From Pseudarthrobacter sp. Fe7 (GTDB lineage: Bacteria > Actinomycetota > Actinomycetes > Actinomycetales > Micrococcaceae): 64,000 bases of DNA. The DNA is taken from assembly GCA_024372495.1 (NCBI GenBank), contig CP099977.1:2914001-2978000 (forward strand), in the 5' to 3' direction. Of this stretch, positions 17,295 to 26,866 are shown piece by piece (the stretch's first letter is position 1; every line of letters starts with the position of its first letter). Under the pieces are notes generated by a model. The model was not told the DNA's origin and searched no databases. It was given only the letters and a program-made list of their open reading frames with translations. The translations under genes and the position numbers were made by a program.

Positions 17295-17993
17295 ATGGGA
17301 ACTGAGAACAGCAGCCGCCGCGGACGCCTCATCGCGTGCGCGGCGGCCGCCGTGCTCCTGGCCGGCGGCATCACCACTATCGGCTTTGGACTGCACGCCC
17401 AGTCCCCAGCACCAGCGCCAGCCAGCAGTCTGGCAGCCGCGGCGCCAACCCCTGACTCAGCTGTTCCGACCCCAACAGCGGTGCAGGCGACCAGGGACCC
17501 GGCAGCGACCGCTTCCACCCAGCCGACGGTGCTCCCTGCGTCGCCGGAAGCCGCGCTACCCGCCTCCGTCCCGGTACGCGTCCAGGTCCCTTCGATCGGG
17601 GTTGATGCAGGCTTGATCCCGCTGGGTAAGCAGGCGAACGGCGAAATCGAAACCCCTTCCGGTGAACCCGGCTCACCCGGTGGCTGGTACCAGGACTCGC
17701 CGACTCCCGGCCAAACAGGATCCGCAGTCATCCTCGGCCACGTCAACGCCACCAACAGCGATATCGGGCTGTTCTACCGGCTTCACGAACTCGCCCCAGG
17801 CCAGGCAATCACCGTTACCCGCGCCGACCACACCGCTGCGGTCTTCACCGTGTACAAAGTCAATGTGTACCACAAGGCCACCTTCCCCACGATCGAGGTC
17901 TATCAGAACGCGGACCGCCCCGAAGTCCGGCTGATCACCTGCGGCGGCTACAACCCCGCCACCAGGGAATACCTGGACAACACCGTCGTCTAG
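17295..17993 (+). CDS. Class F sortase
   Basis: This 232-residue membrane-anchored transpeptidase has an N-terminal hydrophobic anchor (residues 12-33), a Pro/Ala/Thr-rich stalk (to about 90), and the sortase beta-barrel. Catalytic residues are visible as His149 in ILGHVN and Cys216 in LITCGG; the Arg is probably Arg224 in ATREYLDN. Length and motifs fit actinobacterial class F sortases, which have broad or poorly known sorting signals. It directly follows the CHRD-domain gene, whose C-terminus looks like an anchor. It ends at NTVV, a few residues shorter than many relatives. Confidence 0.87.
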   Translation: MGTENSSRRGRLIACAAAAVLLAGGITTIGFGLHAQSPAPAPASSLAAAAPTPDSAVPTPTAVQATRDPAATASTQPTVLPASPEAALPASVPVRVQVPSIGVDAGLIPLGKQANGEIETPSGEPGSPGGWYQDSPTPGQTGSAVILGHVNATNSDIGLFYRLHELAPGQAITVTRADHTAAVFTVYKVNVYHKATFPTIEVYQNADRPEVRLITCGGYNPATREYLDNTVV

Positions 17994-18081
17994 GCCCACC
18001 TGATCTCCAGCCACCCCGCCTAAACCCGGCAGCCAGACACTCATCCCCGATGCTCCCGCCGGCTCCCCGGAAGAGAACACC

Positions 18082-18543
18082 ATGAAAACCAAAACCAACC
18101 CCCCACGCCTCGCTATGGCCCTGATCGGTACGGCCACCCTTATTGCAGCCAGCGCCTGCAGTGCCGCCGGAGGCGCCAACCCATCCCCGTTCTCTCCGAT
18201 GGCAACGGGCTCATCATCCGGCCCCATGAATGACGCCATGGGAGCTTCGCCGATGGCATCAACCACGGCAGGCTCCGCCGGGTCTTCCGGGAAGGCTGCT
18301 GACCTGACCATCCACATCAAGTCCTTCGCCTTCACCGGATCCGAGAGCGTCCCGGCAGGGGCGAGCGTGACCGTAATGAACATGGACTCCGAAGCGCACA
18401 CCGTAACGGCCGACGACGGATCATTCGATGTCGTTATCAGGGCAGGCACGAGCACTACATTCACCGCCCCTGCCAAGGCAGGCACATACACCTACCACTG
18501 CACCTACCACTCCAACATGCACGGGACCCTGAACGTTAAATGA
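18082..18543 (+). CDS. Cupredoxin-domain lipoprotein
   Basis: This 153-residue secreted blue-copper-type protein has a signal peptide with lipobox ASAC (Cys26), a Ser/Met-rich linker with several Met residues that may help copper capture, and one cupredoxin domain. The type-1 copper ligands are His106 (SEAHTV), Cys140, His143 and Met146 (in YHCTYHSNMHG). It should act as an electron carrier or copper-binding protein on the outer face of the membrane. It lies 88 bp after the sortase gene on the same strand. No dedicated redox partner is nearby. Confidence 0.88.
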   Translation: MKTKTNPPRLAMALIGTATLIAASACSAAGGANPSPFSPMATGSSSGPMNDAMGASPMASTTAGSAGSSGKAADLTIHIKSFAFTGSESVPAGASVTVMNMDSEAHTVTADDGSFDVVIRAGTSTTFTAPAKAGTYTYHCTYHSNMHGTLNVK

Positions 18544-19169
18544 GCCGGAAGCCGTCCCCTTCCACTAGCAAAGACACCGGAATATCGAGCCACTGCCCTG
18601 TCAAAAAATGAAGCGTGCGTTGGGAAGCAGCACCTCTTCGGTCTGGAAAAGCCACGTCGCAGGTTCCAATTGGAGCCGGGACAAACACGGCCAAGCAACG
18701 GATGGGCAAATTCACCGGGCACGGCACCGGAACACGGTCGGCCAATCCAGACCGGATCACCTGACCGCGGCATCGGGCTCGAGGCCAAACCTCATGGCGT
18801 CCGAACCCCATGGCCTGCCGCCAGCGGCTAACATCAGGGCGTGAGTTGCTGCACAGCCTCGCAGTGCATGCCCTGCTACTTGCGACCTGAGCGCTCGTGC
18901 CGTGGGAGCGCGTGCCTGCACGGCCCGTGCTCATTATTCCTACCCTGGACTGCCTGGAGGTTGGATTCGCCCGCGGCGCCGCGGACGAGTACCCATCTGT
19001 CCTGGGCTTCCTCTATGTGCGGCGAGTGTTTTACAAGGACCTTCCGATACGGGCATCATGCCCTTCCGATGGATCGGCATCCAGCGTCCGGCGCGACCAG
19101 CTGATCTGGTCCGGCAGCGGAACAGGGCAGAGGGCCTACTCCGCGACCTCCCGGCTGATCCGGACTCCC
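18544..19169. other. No intact gene, decayed DNA
   Basis: This region shows short overlapping frames with weak bias and no full domain. It leads into the histidine-kinase remnant and may contain further scrambled parts of the same gene. Confidence 0.4.
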
Positions 19170-19490
19170 GAGGCGAACACCGCGAAGCGGTCACCGGGTT
19201 CAAGCTCGAGCTCACCGTCGCCAAACGCAACGCCGAACGGCTCCTGAACTTCGTGGGCGACCTGCTCACCAGTGCTTTGGGCGCTTTGACCATTGAACCC
19301 CCGCATGCGGACCTGACCGAAGCAGTCCGTCACAGCGTCCAGGGGCCACCGGCGGCATCACTCTGGACTGCTCCCCCACCCGACCGCTACGGGTTACTTC
19401 CATCCTGAGCGCCTCGGGCAGGCGGTCGACAACCTCGTTGCCAACGCCATCAAATACATACCGCGCGGCGGCACTGCCACCACCGAAGTG
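19170..19490 (+). pseudogene. Histidine kinase remnant (HisKA end and N-box)
   Basis: In one frame the helix after the phospho-acceptor region reads RNAERLLNFVGDLL, followed by LTIEPPHADLTEAVRHSV; in another frame ERLGQAVDNLVANAIKY gives the N-box of the ATPase domain. These are the usual order and spacing in sensor kinases. The phospho-acceptor His motif, the G-boxes and the sensor part are absent or unreadable, and several frame changes are needed. It is a broken fragment with no response regulator nearby. Confidence 0.6.
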
Positions 19491-19510
19491 AGCGCAAAGG
19501 GGAACGCCGT

Positions 19511-19714
19511 TTGCAGCAAGCAGGCCGTGGGGCCTTCGTCCAGGTCCTGCTCAGCGGCCTGATCTTCGGAGCCCTCCACCTTCATGCCTTTGCCGAACCT
19601 GAAGCCGCCCTGATGGCCCAAATGGCCACCACGGTGCTCGGCTGGATGCTGGCCGGACTGTACCTCCTATCCGGACGGCAGCCTTTGGCAGTCCTTTTGT
19701 GCCATGGCTATTGA
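19511..19714 (+). pseudogene. Possible CPBP intramembrane protease fragment
   Basis: A 67-residue frame contains a membrane segment LSGLIFGALHLHAF resembling the second conserved FxxxH motif of CPBP (CAAX-processing-like) proteases, then another hydrophobic helix (TTVLGWMLAGLYLLSG). The first motif (EExxxR) and the rest of the protein are missing. It starts at a TTG without a clear ribosome binding site. It is best read as a remnant. Confidence 0.4.
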
Positions 19715-19948
19715 TGCCGTTCTGGAGCCGGCGCTGCTGTTGAGCTTCACCCACTGACCGCGCCCTGGCCGTCTAACGGTCGTTACCCACGTATGGTGTT
19801 GTCCGTTCGGCAGCAGAAGAAACCCTTCTTGTCCGTTTGTAGACGCGGGGACCGCCCCCGAGGTAGATTGACCTCGAATCAGCTCCAGCGTCAGGGCACA
19901 CCCCGGCCGGTCTGCGCCACCGGGACCGCAAAACATCCGGGGGACACG

Positions 19949-20062
19949 ATGACCGCACCGGTCCAGTCTGAGGAAAGCCACGCTTTCGTCCAAGGAACGC
20001 AACAAAGGCCCACCCGGGCACTCTTCGCCTGGGCGGCGGCCACGTGGGTGATGCCCCGATGA
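19949..20062 (+). CDS. 37-residue leader ORF coupled to the STAS-like gene
   Basis: A short ORF starts at ATG 19949 after GGGGGAC and ends in an ATGA overlap with the next gene. The product has no recognised motif. The overlap suggests translational coupling or a leader-peptide role; it may also be chance. Confidence 0.35.
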   Translation: MTAPVQSEESHAFVQGTQQRPTRALFAWAAATWVMPR

Positions 20063-20493
20063 ACGTGACAATCCAATCCGATCGCGAAGGAATTGTCAGG
20101 ATCACACTCCTCCCCGGATCCCTGATTACGGCGGCGGACGGAATCTCAGTGCGTGAGCGATTCCTGGCCCTGACCGGCGGCGCCGGCTGCCCTGTCCTGC
20201 TGGAAATCACGGGTGTTCAGTCCGTTAGCCGCGAGGCATTCCGCTTCCTCAGCGAGGCGGTCACCGTCACCGCCTTCGCGATCCTGGGCTGCACCGAAGT
20301 GGACCGTGTTATCGCCCACGGCCGGCGGGGACTACCGGAACCGCAGTGCCCGAGCCGGTACTTCAGCGACGAAATAGAGGCCCTGGCCTGGCTGCGGGGA
20401 TCCGGCGCTTGTGAACCCGAAGGGTGTTTGACTGACCATGTGTGCCGAGGTAGCGGAAGCAGCGGCCCCGCTGCAATCGTACTGCCCCGATGA
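20059..20493 (+). CDS. STAS/SpoIIAA-like small protein
   Basis: The first about 120 residues form an alpha/beta domain like the STAS-type or DUF7793-like regulators common in Arthrobacter: LPGSLITAADGISVRERF, then GCPVLLEITGVQSVSREAFRF, then the end YFSDEIEALAWLRG. Such proteins are stand-alone with unknown targets. The last about 25 residues (after CEPEGC) look unlike the family, so a 3' frameshift is possible. ATG 20059 overlaps the stop of a 37-residue leader ORF. Confidence 0.6.
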   Translation: MNVTIQSDREGIVRITLLPGSLITAADGISVRERFLALTGGAGCPVLLEITGVQSVSREAFRFLSEAVTVTAFAILGCTEVDRVIAHGRRGLPEPQCPSRYFSDEIEALAWLRGSGACEPEGCLTDHVCRGSGSSGPAAIVLPR

Positions 20494-20757
20494 CGGCGGC
20501 CCGGAGTTGTTGGTTGCCCGGCATGGCTCGCAGCCGATTGCTTCCAGACTGAACTCGCCGCCGAACTTTCCGGTCTTGAGAACGCCACGACCATCGTTCT
20601 GGCCGGCGCGCAGTACCGCACCGCACCTGACGGTGCCGCAGGGCGTACGGTTCGTGCCGAGACGGACGTCCAGCGCATTCTTCCTTCGTTAAGCTCCCAT
20701 CGGCCTCTTGCTTGCCTTGCCTTCACCGGCCCGTCCCGGCCCGACGTGAAACTGGTC
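20494..20757 (+). pseudogene. Decayed coding remnant before the phosphatase gene
   Basis: No intact gene. One plus-strand frame reads CFQTELAAELSGLE then ATTIVLAGAQYRT with good codon bias, and looks like the C-terminal part of a small cytosolic protein, but its start and frame are lost. I cannot name the family. The region also holds the upstream sequence of the next gene. Confidence 0.35.
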
Positions 20758-20759
20758 GC

Positions 20760-22389
20760 ATGACTGACGACAAAGAAATATTCAGGTCCGGGTTCTCACG
20801 CCGCGGGTTTTTCGGCACCGCCGCAGTAGCGGGCATAACAGCCGCCTGGGCATCAGCCACTCCGGCCTCGGCCGATGACGGGGCAAAGCTGCCTTCCTCA
20901 GCGGGCGATCCACTGACCACCCCGGTAGTGAACGGGCTGCACCTGCAGTTCGGGGCCGATGCCTCCAGCGAAGTCGTCGTCTCATGGCATACCTTGCAGC
21001 CGGTCAAGAACGCGCGGGCAATGCTGGGTGAAACCGACGGAAGCTACGGCCGGAGCGAGGAGGCCGTGGAAACCAGCTACGTGGACGCCAAATCCGGGCA
21101 AAAGGTCTACGCCTACCACGCCAAACTGACCGGGCTCGCCCCGGCCCACGACTACATCTACGCGGCGATTCACGAAGGCGCGCAGGCGGAGTTCGGTTCC
21201 TTCCGGACCGGCCCGCGAGGACGCGGAAAGATCACCTTCACCAGCTTCGGCGACCAGGGCACCCCCACCCTTGGAAAAAAGCCACCAGTGCCAATGGTGG
21301 ACAGCAATGGGTCAACGACAACCTGGGCTCCCCCGCGGCCGGCGACATGCCGGCCGGAGTCGAACGCGTCCAACCACTCTTCCACCTCTTCAACGGGGAC
21401 CTCTGCTACGCCAACCTCTCCGAGAACAGGGTCCGGACCTGGACGGACTTCTGGGACAACAACTCGCGCAGCGCCCGCCACCGGCCCTGGATGCCCGCAG
21501 CCGGGAACCACGAGAATGAGCTCGGTAACGGAGCCATCGGATACGCGGCTTATCAGACCTACTTCTCCGTTCCCCCTCAACCCGGGCAAACAGATGTCAC
21601 CCGAGGCCTCTGGTACTCATTTACAGCGGGTTCGGTCCGGATCATCAGCCTGGCCAACGACGACGTCTGCTACCAGGACGGCGGCAACAGCTACGTTCGG
21701 GGTTACTCCCAGGGCGCCCAAAAGGCCTGGCTGGAGAAGGAGCTTAACGCAGCCCGGTCAGACAAGAACATCGACTGGGTCATTGTCTGCATGCACCAGG
21801 TGGTAATCAGCACCGCCGGGTCCTTCAACGGCGCCGACCTTGGCATCCGGCAGGAGTGGGTGCCCCTCTTCGACAAGTACGGGGTCGACCTCGTCGTGTG
21901 CGGTCACGAGCACCACTACGAACGCTCCCACCCCATCCGCGGCCAACAGGCCAACGCAACACTGACCCCCATTCCGGCCGATACACGCAAGGACGTCATC
22001 GACACCACTAAAGGCACAGTCCACATGGTCCTGGGAGGGGGCGGAACGTCCGTAACCTCGAACCAACTGTTTTACACCCCTCCCGCGTGCCGGGTCATCA
22101 CTGCCGTGGGAGCACCGGATCCCACGACCCATAAGCGGCCACCGGTCTACGTCCAGGAGGACGCCCCGTGGTCAGCGCAGCGCGACGCCGCGAACTCCTA
22201 CGGTTTCGCATCCTTCAGCGTTGACCCCGGCACCGAACCGGGGGGAACAACGAAAATCGAGGTGACCTATTACAACGTCACCGGACCCCAAGGGCGCTCG
22301 CGTCCTTCGAAACCTTCACCCTCCAGCGGCCCCGCTCGGATGCAAGACAGAAGAACGGAACCGAGGACAAGAACAAGGATCAAGGCTAA
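20760..22389 (+). CDS. Tat-exported purple-acid-type metallophosphatase, two frameshifts
   Basis: This secreted phosphoesterase has a Tat signal (SRRGFFGTAAVAG), an N-terminal fibronectin-like domain (HLQFGADASSEVVVSWHT), and a metallophosphatase domain. Metal-site motifs are FGDQGT, NGDLCYAN, GNHENE and GHEHHYERSHP, the last typical of purple acid phosphatases. The chain crosses three frames. One A is missing from the run at 21275-21280 (restoring GKK-ATSANGG), and one G from the run at 22292-22294 (restoring PQG-ALASFETF), after which it ends at 22389. Corrected length is about 543 residues. It would release phosphate from organic esters outside the cell, and a phosphate-linked import operon follows. 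Confidence 0.85.
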
Positions 22390-22427
22390 GACCTGCAGCC
22401 CCTGCAGATTTTAAGATCAACCGGCTT

Positions 22428-22459
22428 GGGCCGGGCAACCTGCAGTGGTTGCCCGGCCC
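22428..22459 (+). terminator. Terminator after the phosphatase gene
   Basis: A perfect 13-bp stem (GGGCCGGGCAACC at 22428-22440 with its complement at 22447-22459) with a 6-nt loop lies 38 bp after the corrected stop. No T-run follows, so it may need help from Rho or act as a stem alone. Confidence 0.7.
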
Positions 22460-22671
22460 TGGCCGTTTCCATCGGTCCAAGTGAGCCGTCCATCGCTCCC
22501 GCACCCTACAAAAAGAACCCGATTCTTCCGATCGTTAGGGGCCTGGCCGGGTCCAGGGTCAGCGGCGCGAAGCAGTCATCTGCTAAATGCCGGAGCCCGA
22601 CATGGACTTCAGCGCGGGCCGCTTTCGGCGTACTTGTCCGCATGTCCTGACTATTGCACAAATTACCTTTT

Positions 22672-22695
22672 CGGTTCACTACCGGTTCATGTCCA
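22672..22695 (+). promoter_or_regulatory. PHO-box-like direct repeat
   Basis: The heptamer CGGTTCA occurs at 22672-22678 and 22683-22689, exactly 11 bp apart. Read as 11-mers starting at GTTCA, the two units agree at about 8-9 of 11 positions with the PhoP box known in Streptomyces (paired 11-nt units starting GTTCA). It lies about 80-100 bp before the binding-protein start. I infer phosphate-starvation control of the operon; no phoP/phoR gene is in the window. Confidence 0.6.
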
Positions 22696-22774
22696 ATGCC
22701 CTGTCCAGTCACGTTGCGGCGGGAGCCTTGTCCGTGCATTTGGGGACTTTTCGAGACAACATGAAGGAACACCC

Positions 22775-23934
22775 ATGACCAACCGCTTCCTAGCCGCGGC
22801 CGCCGTCGCCGTGTTTGCAGCTACCGCTGTGACCGGCTGCGCGCAAAGCAGTACCGCACCAGCCCAAAACAATGGCGCCGGCGACTCACCCGACAAGACG
22901 GTCACCGTGCTTATCAGCGGCGACACCAACGTCCAGAACCTGTGGGAAAAAGCCTCGTCCCCGCGTTCGAAAAGGCCAACCCTGGCTACGACGTGAAGGT
23001 CACGCTGGATCTGCACGGCGAGCACGATGCCCAGACCCTGGCAAAACTGACCAGTGCCACGGAACAGAACAAGGAACCTGATTTTGACCTGGTGGATGGC
23101 GGTTTCGTCTCCAAGGCCTCCGCAGCCAACCTGCTGACCCCTGTGAGCCCCCAGACGATTTCGGCCCTAAACGATGTCCCGCAGGACGTCATCAAAGCCG
23201 GTGGCACGGGTGGCATCCCCTACCGCGGCTCCGCGGTGCTTCTGGCATACGACACCAAGACAGTCGCTACCGCGCCGAAGACCCTTGATGAGTTGCTCGC
23301 CTGGATCAAGGCAAACCCGGGCAAGTTCACCTACAACTCGCCCAAGTCCGGAGGATCCGGAGGGGCTTTCGTTGCCACGGTTTTGGACAAGTTCGTCCCG
23401 GCCGACGCCCGAGCCAAGATGGCTGTCGGCTACGAGAAGGACCTGGAGTCTTACTGGGACCAAGGCTTCGCGGCGCTCAAGGACCTCAACTCGTCCGTCT
23501 TCCAGGGCGGCGTCTACCCCAACGGCAACAAGCAGACCCTTGACCTGCTCGCAACTGGGCAGATCTCCATGGCTCCGGTATGGTCTGACCAGTTCACTAC
23601 CGGCTTGACCAACGGCCAGATTCCTCCCTCCGTTAAGGCCACGCAGATCAGCAACCCGTCCTTCACCGGCGGTGCTGCATATCTCGGCATTCCCAAGTCT
23701 TCACCACGCCAGGAGGCGGCACTGAAGCTTGCCAACTTCGTCCTGACGCCGGACGCGCAGTCCATGATCATCACGGACATGTCCGGCTTCCCGGCCATCA
23801 GCCTGGACAAGCTGCCGGCAGATGTGAAGGAGAAGTTCAAGGACGCAGACACAAACAACCTGCGTAAGGGCTACTTCGACCAGATGGGCAAGGATCTTAA
23901 CAACTTGTGGGACCAGAAGGTTCCCGGCCAGTGA
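22775..23934 (+). CDS. ABC solute-binding lipoprotein, frameshift in A-run
   Basis: This extracytoplasmic binding protein has a signal peptide with lipobox VTGC, then a type-II binding fold of the family-1 or iron/polyamine/organophosphate cluster: KTVTVLISGDTNVQNLWEK, later FVPADARAKMAVGY and WSDQFTTGLTNG. AAGGAAC precedes ATG 22775. The frame breaks in the A-run 22947-22951: one more A joins LWEK-SLVPAFEKANPG and gives about 386 residues. The next gene overlaps by GTGA. Ligand is unknown, but the upstream PHO-box-like repeat and the downstream diesterase/phosphatase fusion suggest a phosphate-containing organic compound. Confidence 0.85.
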
Positions 23935-24892
23935 CAACCACGCTGCACAAGTCGGCGGAACTGGAAGCGCCAGTTCCGCCGATTCGCGGCGGGGGTCGCA
24001 GGCGTCCCGGCCAGCGTGCCGTCGGGTTGTTCATGGCCCTCCCCCTATCCTGCTGATCGCGCTCTTCGTCGGCTTCCCCATCGTGCTCGCCTTCGGCTTC
24101 AGTATCGGCCTGACGGGAGGGTTGAACCACACAATTGCAACGATCGCCCAAAACGTGCACGAGGCCGACGCCTGGTGGGGAACCCTGGCGGCATACCAGG
24201 AAATGTTCACCAACAAGCGTTTCCTCGGAGACCTTGTCGTCACCGTCATTGTGACGCTGGTGAGCACGTTAACCGTCCTCTTCCTGGCCTTGGGGATTGG
24301 GCTCTACCTCAAGCTCAAGGGTGGCCGAATGGCCCGCCTGCTCTCCGGCCTTGCGATAGTGCCGCTCTTCATCCCGGTGGTTATTGCCTCCTGGGCAATC
24401 CTGACCTTCTATTCCGGTACGGGTTTCCTGCGAAGCGCCTTCGCGCTCTTCGGGCTCGATTTCCCGGTTTGGGCCTTCACCATGGTCACGGTCATCATCG
24501 GCTCGGTGTGGACTTCGCTGCCGTTCGCAGTGCTCATGATCTCCTCAGGGCTGCAGTCCGTGCCGAAGGCCATGATCGAAGCAGCCCGGGACGCCGGTGC
24601 CGGCTCCTTGCGCACGATCGTTTCGGTGATCGTCCCCATGGCCGCTGTTCCGATCATCATCGCGACGACGTTTACTGCAATCGGAATAGTTGGTTCGTTT
24701 ACGGTCCCTTACTTCACAGGGCCCAATTCGCCGAACATGCTGGGAGTGGACATGTCCAACTACTTCTCGTCCTTCAACCAGCCGCAGCAGTCTGCCGTCA
24801 TGGCCTTCACGGTGTTCCTGATTGCCTCCGGAATCGCCGCGCTTTATGTGTGGGCAAACTTCCGTTCCGCCAAGGAACAGGGGAAAGCCTGA
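23931..24892 (+). CDS. ABC permease 1, frameshift in C-run
   Basis: This inner-membrane permease pairs with the one following. It starts at GTG 23931 in a GTGA overlap with the binding-protein gene. The first 38 codons (a basic tail with GGGRRRPGQR, then GLFMALP) are in one frame; the rest (PILLIALFVGFPIVL onward) in another. Adding one C to the run 24041-24045 rejoins MALP-PILLIAL. Six hydrophobic segments and the EAA loop MIEAARDAGAG are present. About 320 residues. It ends in a TGATG overlap with permease 2. Confidence 0.85.
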
Positions 24893-25758
24893 TGGTCACC
24901 ACTACTTCCCGCACCCGGCCCGCGGCCGGCGCCGGCCGGCCGCTCTCGCCTGGATCGATTGTCCAGAGTGCCCTGGTGGCCCTGTTCGTGGTCTTCATGG
25001 TGGTCTTCATCCTGGGCCCACTACTCTGGCTGGGCGTTCGGGCGTTCGCCGGAACCTGGACGTTCCCCAACCTCCTTCCCGATGATTGGACGCTGCGCTG
25101 GTGGCAGGTTGTCATAAGCGACCACGCACTCGGCGTCGCGGTGCAGAACTCCCTGTTCTTTGCTCCCCTGACGGTGCTGGTTTCTGCGATCATTTGCCTG
25201 CCCGCGGCCTACGCGTTTGCCCGCTTTGATTTTCCCGGACGGCGGTTCTTCCTAATCAGCCTGTTCGCGACGAATGCCTTCCCCAAGATGGGATTGTTCG
25301 TGACCCTCGCAGCGCTGTTCTACGCGTTGAACCTGATGAACAGCGTGCTGGGAATCCTGGTGGTGCATGTGTTGGGAACCGTGGTCTTCATGACCTGGAT
25401 CCCCGCGGCAGCGTTCTCTGCCGTCCCGCGCAACCTGGAGGAAGCAGCCCGCGACGCCGGTGCGTCCAAGCTGCGCGTGTTCGCTTCAGTGACGCTCCCC
25501 ATGGCGTTGCCCGGGATCATCGTCGCCGCAGTGATGTCCTTCCTGGCGTCCTTCGACGAAGCGCAAGGAACGTACTTGGTGGGTGCACCGGACTTCATGA
25601 CCATGCCCACCCAGATGTACAGCCTGGTGCTGAACTACCCCACGCAAGTGGCGGCCGTTTTCTCCATTCTGCTGGCCATCCCTTCCGTAGCCCTCATGCT
25701 CGCGGCGCACAAACATATCCTCGGCGGCCAGCTTGCCGAGGGCTTCCAGATCAAATAG
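24892..25758 (+). CDS. ABC permease 2
   Basis: This 288-residue membrane protein is the second permease of the importer. Six membrane segments are seen, with the EAA loop NLEEAARDAGAS about residue 185. ATG 24892 shares its A with the previous stop (TGATG). The pair resembles the spermidine/iron/2-aminoethylphosphonate permease type rather than the sugar pair at 5-7 kb. The ATPase gene follows 31 bp later. Confidence 0.9.
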   Translation: MVTTTSRTRPAAGAGRPLSPGSIVQSALVALFVVFMVVFILGPLLWLGVRAFAGTWTFPNLLPDDWTLRWWQVVISDHALGVAVQNSLFFAPLTVLVSAIICLPAAYAFARFDFPGRRFFLISLFATNAFPKMGLFVTLAALFYALNLMNSVLGILVVHVLGTVVFMTWIPAAAFSAVPRNLEEAARDAGASKLRVFASVTLPMALPGIIVAAVMSFLASFDEAQGTYLVGAPDFMTMPTQMYSLVLNYPTQVAAVFSILLAIPSVALMLAAHKHILGGQLAEGFQIK

Positions 25759-25789
25759 CGCCCTGCGCTCAACGTCAGACAGAGACCCC

Positions 25790-26866
25790 ATGACAATTCA
25801 TGAACCATTGACTGAACAGCCGGCCAGCACCACCGGGCCGGGCGCCGAGGCTGGCGGTGGACTGAACATCCGCGGCCTCCACAAGATCCTCGGCGGCCGC
25901 ACGATCATCGACAACCTGGACCTGGCAGTCAACGAGGGCGAACTCGTGTCCTTGCTGGGGCCCTCCGGCTGCGGCAAGACCACTACCCTGCGGATGATCG
26001 CCGGCTTCCTGGAACCCGACTCCGGGTCCATCGAGGTGGAAGGCCAGGAAGTGTCCCACCTGGGCGCGGAGAACCGTCCCAGCGCGATGGTGTTCCAGAA
26101 CTACGCCCTGTGGCCCCACATGACAGTGGCCAGGAACATCGGCTTCCCGCTGAAGTTGCGCAAGATGTCCAAGGTCGAGATCAAGGATCGCGTAGAAGCC
26201 GTCCTCGAACTGGTCAGCCTCCTGCACCACAAGGATTCCAAGCCGGCGCGCATTTCCGGCGGGGAGCAGCAGCGTGTGGCACTGGCCCGCGCGCTGGTCC
26301 AGGAGCCGAAGCTCCTTCTCCTCGACGAGCCGCTGAGCAACCTGGACGCAAAACTGCGTGTCAAAGTGCGCGAAGACATCCGCAAGATCCAGCAGGAACT
26401 GGGCATCACCACGGTTATCGTCACGCACGACCAGGAAGAGGCGATGTCCATGTCGGACCGCATTGCCGTCATGAATGCGGGGAGAATCGAGCAATACAGC
26501 ACCCCGGCGGCCCTCTACGCCCGACCGGAAACAGAATTTGTGGCCACGTTTATCGGCAGTATGAACCGGGTTGAAGGCTCGCTCAACAACGGACTTATCA
26601 CGGCGGGCCCGGATATTCTCGGCATCCGGCCCGAGGACGTCATCCTGCATGACGTGCCCTTCGATGGGGCAATCCCCGCCACCGTTGAAAGGGTTGTCCC
26701 ACGAGGTCACTTCCAGGAAGTGTACTTGCACAGACCCGACGCCCGGCTCCGCAGCTTCGTCACCGGCGAGTTCATGGAGCCAGGCCAGCAGACCTTCGCG
26801 GAGATACGAAAGGCGATGACCTTCCGGGACGGACGACTCGTAGCAGAGGCAGGTGCTGCACGTTGA
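25790..26866 (+). CDS. ABC importer ATPase
   Basis: This 358-residue cytosolic ATPase drives the importer. Walker A is GPSGCGKT (57-64), the Q-loop is VFQNYALWPH, the signature is ISGGEQQRVAL (Glu in place of the more usual Gln at the fourth position), and Walker B is LLLLDEPLSNLD, with the switch His in VTHDQEEAMS. A C-terminal regulatory domain of about 110 residues follows (GIRPEDVILHD), as in CUT1, polyamine and glycerol-phosphate systems. ATG 25790 has a weak GAGA site upstream. Its stop overlaps the next start (TTGA). Confidence 0.94.
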   Translation: MTIHEPLTEQPASTTGPGAEAGGGLNIRGLHKILGGRTIIDNLDLAVNEGELVSLLGPSGCGKTTTLRMIAGFLEPDSGSIEVEGQEVSHLGAENRPSAMVFQNYALWPHMTVARNIGFPLKLRKMSKVEIKDRVEAVLELVSLLHHKDSKPARISGGEQQRVALARALVQEPKLLLLDEPLSNLDAKLRVKVREDIRKIQQELGITTVIVTHDQEEAMSMSDRIAVMNAGRIEQYSTPAALYARPETEFVATFIGSMNRVEGSLNNGLITAGPDILGIRPEDVILHDVPFDGAIPATVERVVPRGHFQEVYLHRPDARLRSFVTGEFMEPGQQTFAEIRKAMTFRDGRLVAEAGAAR

